In this document: piece after piece, positions 57,533-64,000 of the stretch | How the letters are laid out: every line of letters begins with the position of its first letter | Position numbering within the stretch: the first letter of the stretch is position 1 | From: Sequoia sempervirens | Taxonomy: Eukaryota > Streptophyta > Pinopsida > Cupressales > Cupressaceae | Length of the DNA stretch: 64,000 nucleotides | Direction: 5' to 3' | Assembly (NCBI GenBank): GCA_007258455.2 | Contig: VDFB02000003.1 | Span: 44,202,077 to 44,266,076, forward strand | The notes under the pieces: model-generated | What the model was told of the DNA's origin: nothing | Databases searched by the model: none | Seen by the model: the letters and a program-made list of their open reading frames with translations, nothing else | Translations under genes and position numbers: made by a program

Positions 57533-60185
57533 ATGGAGCTGGAAAGAACACATTTTGCTGAGTTCAGACCGATTTTCCTCCTTAGTCTTGGTCGCCCCTG
57601 CCAAATGACAAGGTAAGCTTATTCCTCCTTTCATTTTCCTGTCATTATTGAGTTCTAGCAAGCTCGCCATGAGTGTTAGAGATTTAACTTTTGAGACTTA
57701 GTCTACAGGATGTACACATGACTTTATTTGTATTTTTTGACATAGAAATCCATTGATTCTTTGAATGCTCTACATATCTATATGACATGACGCCATTGTA
57801 GCTGAGACTGAAACAAATCCACGCATATTTATGAATCTGGTTGTAACTTACATGTTTTGATCTGGGTATTTATATTTCATTGTATCCTTGCATCTTAGAA
57901 TAAAAACCTCACATGGGAAAAAGAGATCTTATGTCTTCAAGAAAAAACTATATTCTTGGCTAAAAAGAACACGGCTGTATAAATATTCTAGATATTTGCA
58001 AGGTATTCGCTCTGGGTATTCATGGCCTTGACTGGAACAGTATCCTATTGGTATTCTCACATATTTGTGAGCCCGATTAAACAGGCCGCGGCCTAACAGC
58101 ATTATCTGTGAAATATTTTCTCTTTGTAACTTTTCAAAACAAACCCCTACACTACTCTTTTCCCTTGATATTTTGTTGCTTGCTTTGTGTATATGTCTCC
58201 ACTCTGAGGCCTCCATGGTAGATTTTCTGAAGCTTTTGTTGTGTATAATAAATGCTTTTCTCTTAGCAACAAAACATGTGAGTTCTTTTCCCATCAAAAC
58301 TCACATTTCCTTTATCATTCTCTGCAAACTAGATTTGAATTATGTATGCAGGCTGCCATGGAAGTCATCCCACTAACTCTTGCAAAATACATAACACCTT
58401 TGTTTATTCATTGAGTTCAAACCTGAAAATCATTGTTATAGATGTTACTACAGCAAGCCTTCGTTTGGAAAATAATGTTGTTGCTCTATTTATCTGTGAG
58501 ATACCACGACCCAGCAACTTAATAAGCATTAAATTTTTTTGTTGTTGCTTATTCTTATTTCAAACAAGAAACTCAAGGTATCACATGACATGCATTTTTT
58601 GAAATAGCATCCCTCTTATCTGATGAATATAATACTCACATATGCGCAATTCTATATTTGAATCAAATTTACCACTTCATCTATTGTTATTTTCCATTGA
58701 AAACCTGTAGACACTCGTGCCTTGCTGCTATCTCACATTGGTTCAAACTCTTTAACACAGTTTGATTAATCAGCACTGCAATAGCATCTGTCACTTGTTC
58801 ACTAGCTGTCATATCACAACTCAACAATGAAATAGCTTGATGCTCCTTGCTTATGAGCATCCCTCATGAATTACCCAGACAGTAATACACATTGATATGC
58901 AACAACATAAGTGTTCAATTCTGCTTCAGCACGAGCTTCTATCCTTAACAGCTTCCGTTGAACTTTGCTTGACATGCCTATTAAGCACTCTCTGTAATAT
59001 ATGGATAGCAATCCTTTGGGCATTTAATTAACTAGTCAATAGCCTTGTTCAGATTCTCATCATTTATCAAACATTTGTAATGAGATATTGGACTATTCTA
59101 TCATATTTTACTTGAATCATTTATGAGATGAACCTTTGTCACGTTCAATGAAAGGTTATTCAAATCTGTTGCTTCTCATAGTAATTGATGCATGAACTGT
59201 AACTTGATCATTGAATTTCTGTTATTATTAAGTTATACGTCTTATAGATTTTGTAAAAGCATATCCCTTAAATGCTATCTAAGCCATAATTTGATACTTT
59301 GTTGTTGAAGAACTTGTAGAGAATTGGATTATTGCAAATCTGTCTTGTACGGTGATATGGTTTATGAAAGCATTCCAATGCTCGAATATTCTGTTTCTCT
59401 TCAATGCAAAGAGGCTCAACACTTTATTTAGATGTAATGTGAAAAATATAAAGTAGAGCATGAACAGAATATGAAATTAATGAGTGCAATATTGATTGAT
59501 CCTTTCTTGATATGAAGAGAAAAGTTATACTGTATGCTCAAGCTGCTTTTCCTAAATCTCTTTGAAATAAAGCTACTTATTTGACTATTTCTTTATTTCA
59601 GTAGCTCTTTTGATGACTGTTTTGACAATATCAATGAACTCTCGTATGTAACTTGAGAGTGTATCCTTTTGATATGCCGGGCTCAACCCTTGTGGGAGCC
59701 CGTTTTACTCCACATATCTGACGAAATGATCTCGAACATGATGAACCTGTTCCTGCACACTGAAACAAACATGTTAGCAAAAAATAAAATAAGCTGAAAG
59801 CTTCCATTGAGTTACGTTTTTCCTCTTGATTTTTTTTTTTGCAATCATCTGATGGATGCCTGATCGACTGTATCTTATATTCATGTTAGTAGCGTAGGCA
59901 TATGATAGGATTTGATCTGCATTGCTCTAACAACATTTCCCTCAAACTTGCAGGTACGCAGAGCTGGAGCTGAAACTGGGAACGGAGCTCAAGCTGGCGT
60001 CACAACTGAAAACCTCAACTATCAACGATTCGTCATTCCAGGCAATGACAAATCATCTTCTACCCTATGCTTTCATTATTTTCAGTTGTATAGCATACCA
60101 TTGCTTATGCATTCTTTATTTGATTGTAAAAATCCAAAAAGAGTTACTCCCACGGCTTGTGTGGGATTCAGCGTTTTTTACATAA
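57533..60185 (+). CDS. Tentative two-exon gene, possible small tail-anchored protein
   Basis: Exon 1 (57533-57612) starts in a strong plant context (ccgccATGGag) and encodes 26 codons plus two bases, ending at a good donor (ACAAG/GTAAGC). A 2341-base intron ends at a good acceptor (ccctcaaacttgCAG/G), and exon 2 (59954-60185) continues in phase to TAA. The 103-residue product would have an amphipathic Glu-Leu-Glu-Leu-Lys-Leu segment (28-47). A hydrophobic stretch at about 62-86 ends in basic residues, as in a tail-anchored membrane protein. AATAAA signals follow at 60188 and 60243. I do not recognise the family. Another frame through exon 2 is also open, so this could be a non-coding transcript. 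Confidence 0.3.
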
Positions 60186-60248
60186 TGAATAAAAGCGTTA
60201 CTATGCAATTTTTTTCAATTTCCTATTTTTAAATGTTTGCACAATAAA

Positions 60249-61852
60249 CTATGATTCATATGTAAGATGATCTCAATGATGATCAATGAACACTTAATCA
60301 GCAAAACATGAAAAATTTTGTACCTATAAATGATGAACTTCATCTAGCTCTACCTGTTTGAGCTCGGAGTGAAAAATAGGTAACAATAATACCTAACAGG
60401 GTGCAAAATTGGGTTCTTTGTCACCAAAATGTGAAAAAATAAAATGGTTTTTTAAATATTTATAAAGAGTCTAGGGTAAGGCAACTAAATCACATGATGG
60501 AAAAAATGAACCTTAGAAATAATAAATGATATAGTAATAACACTAAACATGCAAATTCAAAATGGTGAAGAACATATCAAGGAATTACTTTTGGAAGTAT
60601 TTGTGACAAAAATTATTACTATGTAATAACATTTGATTAATAAGATTTGGTATATTGTTCCATGTACTATTTCCTACTTAAGGTCACTTCTACACTAAAA
60701 CAATTTTCATGACTATGGATTCAAACGCAATTTGTAGATTTGATCTTTGATTGCATAAATGACATGCAATTTGAAATGTATAGAATTTTTTTCCTTAGTG
60801 TTTGAGTCTCTATTTGAAAACAATAGTGTTGATGAACATGTGTAGGATCTTTCTCTATGAGGATAGAATTTTATAGTTTTAATAGTGATCAAACATACAC
60901 TAAGAAAACATTTAATATGCCTAATCTATCATTATGATATAATAGATGCTTGTGTAAGTTATTTGTGTAATGTAATATGTGATGATGCTCATTTGGATCT
61001 TGATTGCAAATTCCTAAAAGTAAATTAAGGTAACTCGTCCTTTATATAACCTAACATGCAAATCACATATATTTCACATTCTAGTCAAGAAGTAACAACT
61101 AGTAGGAAGGGAGTTAGCATGGGACTAAATTAAAATTTGAATTTTGACAATTAGGGTATCATTTCTACAACCATAAATCTTATATAGGATAATGAATGGA
61201 TAAATTATAGATTGATTTCAAACTTTTAAAATATATAAATTTATAATCAAATAAGATCCAAATTAATTGTCAACTTTTATATAAAAACATACTACTTGTA
61301 TACTAATCGTTGTATTTCACAACAAACTAAAATAAATCCAAAACAAATAGTTGTCAACCTTACAATAAACCAAAATGTCGGTCTCATTTTTGTTTTAACT
61401 AAATGTATATAAAACTTCTCACAATATAAAATTTTAAACATCTTGGTACCAAACCAATATTTTTTAATAATTTCATAGCCACTTGAATCCAGATTTCTTG
61501 TACGACCGTACCAAACCCTTACCAACTCATACACATGCAAAACATTAAATATTCTCCAAATTTTAAAAAGCTAAAATGGGGCCCTCCAAAAGAGTTGACT
61601 GACTCTCAGACAAGATGACAAAGGATTCAAAATTCCACAATGAACATTTAAATTGGAAAACACTGTTACAGAAAACAGGAGGGCCAGCTTTACAAGGATG
61701 AATTCAATCTGAATGCATTCCACCATTCTGAGATCCAGATTTTAAAATTGACTGTATTCCAGTATAGATTGATAAGAAAACAACATCTCTAACTCCTATT
61801 CTGCCCTAATTATTTACTCTATCAACAATAATGTCCAATATATTGAAAGTAT
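60249..61852. other. Non-coding interval, nothing recognised
   Basis: AT-rich, without frames above about 80 codons; the one at 61292-61540 (minus) has no motif. No repeat edges recognised. Confidence 0.5.
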
Positions 61853-62013
61853 TTTCTACTAAAACAAGTTCATATGAATTTAGATGTTGAATAAGTAAAT
61901 TTAAAAAGCGAAAAAAGAAGTTTAACTTATTCAATCGAAATAATTTCCATTTTACTATAACAAGCTCACATGAATTTAGATGTCGAATAAATAAATTTAA
62001 AAAGCGAAAAAAA
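61853..62013 (+). repeat. Two-copy tandem repeat, 96-bp period
   Basis: tgaatttagatgt[tc]gaata followed by aaatttaaaaagcgaaaaaa occurs at 61875 and 61971 (about 64 bases alike in each copy). It lies about 760 bases from the start codon, downstream of the DUF761 gene. Confidence 0.85.
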
Positions 62014-62046
62014 CGTTATATATTTATTTTATAAGCAAAACATAAT

Positions 62047-62141
62047 AGATCTACTCTCTCAGTATAACTGTATAGGTTAACCCTTACGATCAGATATAGA
62101 TCTACTCTCTCAATATAGGTTAACCCTTACAATCTGATATA
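62047..62141 (+). repeat. Two-copy tandem repeat, 51-bp period
   Basis: agatctactctctcagtata and agatctactctctcaatata start the two copies (62047 and 62098); both contain ataggttaacccttac. It lies 230-325 bases beyond the stop codon of the DUF761 gene. Confidence 0.88.
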
Positions 62142-62370
62142 CTGAATTTTTATAACGTTTCTAAATTTAACCACATAAACATTTTTCCATCAACGTTTCG
62201 AACTACCAAGACTAACCCCTCGACAACCCATCTCTAAAGGTCTGATATTGCTCAGCTCTAAAGGAGCTACATTAGAATACCTCGAAAAAAAGTTCAAACC
62301 AAAATAACTCTGCAGACCCAGCAGAAGAATCTCTCAGATTTTCATATCCCAACCAGAAACTTGAATTAAT

Positions 62371-62772
62371 TTAGTTTACTCCTCTTGCAAGCATCTCCTC
62401 GTACTGTCGAAAAGAACGCAGGCGCTGGAGCCTGAGCTGATGATAAAAATTTGTAATAAATATATCAGCTTTCTTGTCAATCTCTTCATCCTCCTCATTC
62501 AAACTACCCACCTCCTCCTCGCATGTTTTCATACTATCTTTTCCTAATTCGGGTATTCCTGGGCTGTATTGAATGTTTTTATTCTCTCTTTCACTGATCT
62601 TTCTCCCTCTGTCATCTAACTTCAGCAGCTTCCTGCGAAGTTGCAGAAAAACTCCATGAAATTTTCTCAATTCGATGGTTCCCCTCGACCTCATTTTGAC
62701 AGACCATCTAACTAGAAATATCACTCTTATCTTTACTTTCTCAGAGAAGCCATCAAAAAAATCTGTCTTCAT
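62371..62772 (-). CDS. DUF761-type (cotton-fibre-expressed-like) protein
   Basis: Single-exon gene of 133 residues on the minus strand, ATG at 62772, TAA at 62371. The C-terminus reads Glu-Ile-Asp-Lys-Lys-Ala-Asp-Ile-Phe-Ile-Thr-Asn-Phe-Tyr-His-Gln-Leu-Arg-Leu-Gln, then a Tyr-Glu-Glu-Met-Leu-Ala-Arg-Gly end. This is the conserved tail of the plant DUF761 family (pattern ...A..FI..FY.QLRLQ...S...Y..ML.RG). The N-terminal 50 residues are basic and hydrophobic; residues 85-100 are acidic. Members in this size range occur as intronless genes; their biochemical role is not established, with expression links to development and stress. The frame is clean with no break, unlike every other frame here. 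A TATA-like tacataaat lies about 110 bases upstream on the minus strand (62877-62886). This is the best-supported host gene in the window. Confidence 0.82.
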   Translation of the reverse strand: MKTDFFDGFSEKVKIRVIFLVRWSVKMRSRGTIELRKFHGVFLQLRRKLLKLDDRGRKISERENKNIQYSPGIPELGKDSMKTCEEEVGSLNEEDEEIDKKADIFITNFYHQLRLQRLRSFRQYEEMLARGVN

Positions 62773-63499
62773 ATTCTTTCTAATGGAATATGAAGACTGA
62801 TTAAACCAAAAACAGATCCTTAAACCATATGTTCAACGTCTACATTAAAAACATGTTTGGAGAAAGAGTGTAGAGATGCATTTATGTAGAGGAATACGTG
62901 TGTATTGAGAAGGAAGAAAACTTGACGGCGCAATGATAAGCCCTGACAGCCTAAAATGCGGCTCTAATTGGACTGGTGGTCGTTCTTGCATTGGAAATAA
63001 AGTTGGCAATGAGGAAATAAAAATATATGTATGTATTGTAAAACCCAAGAAAGCTACAGAGATTCTCAATGTAGAAGTCGTATGCATTTCTTGTACTGCA
63101 AATAAGCTTAATCTATACATAAATATATGGAAGTTTGAGTTCGTGGCTTCAAAAAGAAGTTATTTGTATATATCAAAGCCTATTAATATATAATTTAATG
63201 TTAAACAATTGCAGGGAATGTCTTGCTGGAACCATTTTGCAGTGATTCTATATTGAAACTGGGCTATTCCTCATCCATTAATTTCAAGTGTATGACAAAA
63301 TAGAATGTTTGGTTTCATAATACCTATATACGCCTTAAGGATTAGGGATTTTTCATATTAAAATAATGAACTAGTGAAGGTAGTAGCAAAGGCATCTGAG
63401 CCGGGAGGTTCTGAGCGAGCTTTTTGAAATAACCAAACTGAGGAGGCTAGATAAATAGCCCATGTCCCGAAATACATTAAAAGCCGTTTGGTTTTAGAG
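62773..63499. other. Upstream region of the DUF761 gene
   Basis: No further gene is supported. Frames at 62845-63120 (minus) and 62933-63193 (plus) overlap each other and carry no motif. The promoter of the DUF761 gene should lie in the first few hundred bases. Confidence 0.5.
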
Positions 63500-63775
63500 G
63501 CCATCTCAATCTTTCACATTCTTCACAAACTTGTAAATCTTTTAAGACTTGAACCTTTCCGTCTTTCGTACTCTTCACAAACTTGCAATCCTTTCAGCAT
63601 TTTGTACTTTTTAACTTGCAAACCTTTTAGCCTTTCCAACTTATTGCAAACTTGCATACCTTTCGAACTTTCACACTTTTCGTGAACCTATAAACCTTTT
63701 AGTTTTGGCCTTTCACACTTTTCTTGAACCTATAAACCTTTTGGCTTTTCACACTTTTCTTGAACCTCATCTCAC
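63500..63775 (+). repeat. Degenerate minisatellite, about 35-40 bp units
   Basis: Repeated forms of cacacttttcttgaacctat and aaaccttttggc, for example tcacacttttcgtgaacc (63670), tcacacttttcttgaacc (63713) and tcacacttttcttgaacc (63749). More diverged 'cttcacaaacttg' units lie to the left. Pyrimidine-rich and non-coding. Confidence 0.75.
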
Positions 63776-64000
63776 ACCAGAGGAAGTTTATCCCTTCTGA
63801 AGCCATTATGGAACTTGACTAATTTATCTTAACCTTCCAAAAAAGATTTGATGAAATATTTATCCTTGTTTCTTTCAAATAATTTAACCTTTTGTCCTTC
63901 AAAAATTAGACTAGTCTATTTCACAATCATCTCCTCAATAATAGTAAACCTAATGTCATCGGGTGATCCCACAATACTGGTTTACAATTTTCGAGAGATC
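63776..64000. other. Window end, nothing recognised
   Basis: AT-rich with no frame or repeat edge. The minisatellite fades near 63775. Confidence 0.5.

Noticed and set aside
58342..58602. Plus-strand frame after a tgtatgcag acceptor-like site, considered as an extra exon of the tentative gene
   Set aside because: It lacks a convincing donor and in-phase continuation; the 57612 to 59954 junction fits better.
59612..59770. Box C/D-like tgatga, small hairpins (gggctc...gagccc) suggesting a small RNA gene
   Set aside because: No matching box D and C'/D' arrangement, no snRNA promoter elements, and the stems are only six bases.
1..64000. CRISPR arrays, rRNA or tRNA genes, bacterial operons
   Set aside because: None found. 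Direct repeats here are LTRs or tandem duplications without regular spacers, and tRNA-like strings are primer-binding sites only.

Overview
This window is plant nuclear DNA, most likely from a large-genome gymnosperm such as a conifer. It is AT-rich, lacks bacterial-type gene packing, and is filled with nested LTR retrotransposons whose LTRs carry the gggaaaacccaa...gggaaaaacca block. I associate that block with conifer Copia elements from memory; it is a weak taxonomic cue. The boundaries below rest on LTR pairs, TG...CA ends, initiator-Met-type primer binding sites (TGGTATCAGAGC) and 5-bp target-site duplications read directly from the sequence. Percent identities are by eye.

Layout. (1) 1-14511 is a three-level stack on the minus strand. 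An old LTR (1112-1168 plus 14160-14511) was split by element C (1169-14159, gag plus an unidentified ORF, no pol). C was in turn split in its 5' LTR by chromovirus A (7070-13271, TSD CACAT). (2) 15135-20658 is a probable 5.5-kb solo LTR (G) of a giant-LTR Gypsy family. (3) 20738-27091 is chromovirus B on the plus strand (TSD AGAAA). (4) 27988-44518 is a Copia element H (minus). It contains F (31734-41974, plus strand, TSD TTCCA), a gag-only Gypsy element with two 4.25-kb LTRs. (5) 45212-49388 is D, a coding-free LTR element (minus, TSD TCATT). (6) 50449-55623 is a foldback-like structure: inverted arms enclose about 3 kb of polypyrimidine and 0.4 kb of polypurine DNA, with a 333-bp miniature LTR element (TSD ACCTA) inserted inside. 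(7) 55624-64000 is lower-copy DNA with the only host-gene candidates: a convincing DUF761-type gene at 62371-62772 (minus) and a tentative two-exon gene at 57533-60185 (plus).

How the parts work together. No retroelement here is intact. A and B are broken Gypsy elements with gag, protease, RT, RNase H, integrase and a chromodomain. H is a broken Copia element missing protease and most of integrase. C, F, D and the 333-bp element lack pol and would have depended on proteins supplied by other elements. In B and F the in-frame stops look like single C-to-T changes, as expected of methylated, silenced DNA. Nested order gives relative ages: the old split LTR predates C, C predates A, and H predates F. 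F has the most similar LTRs and is probably the youngest insertion.
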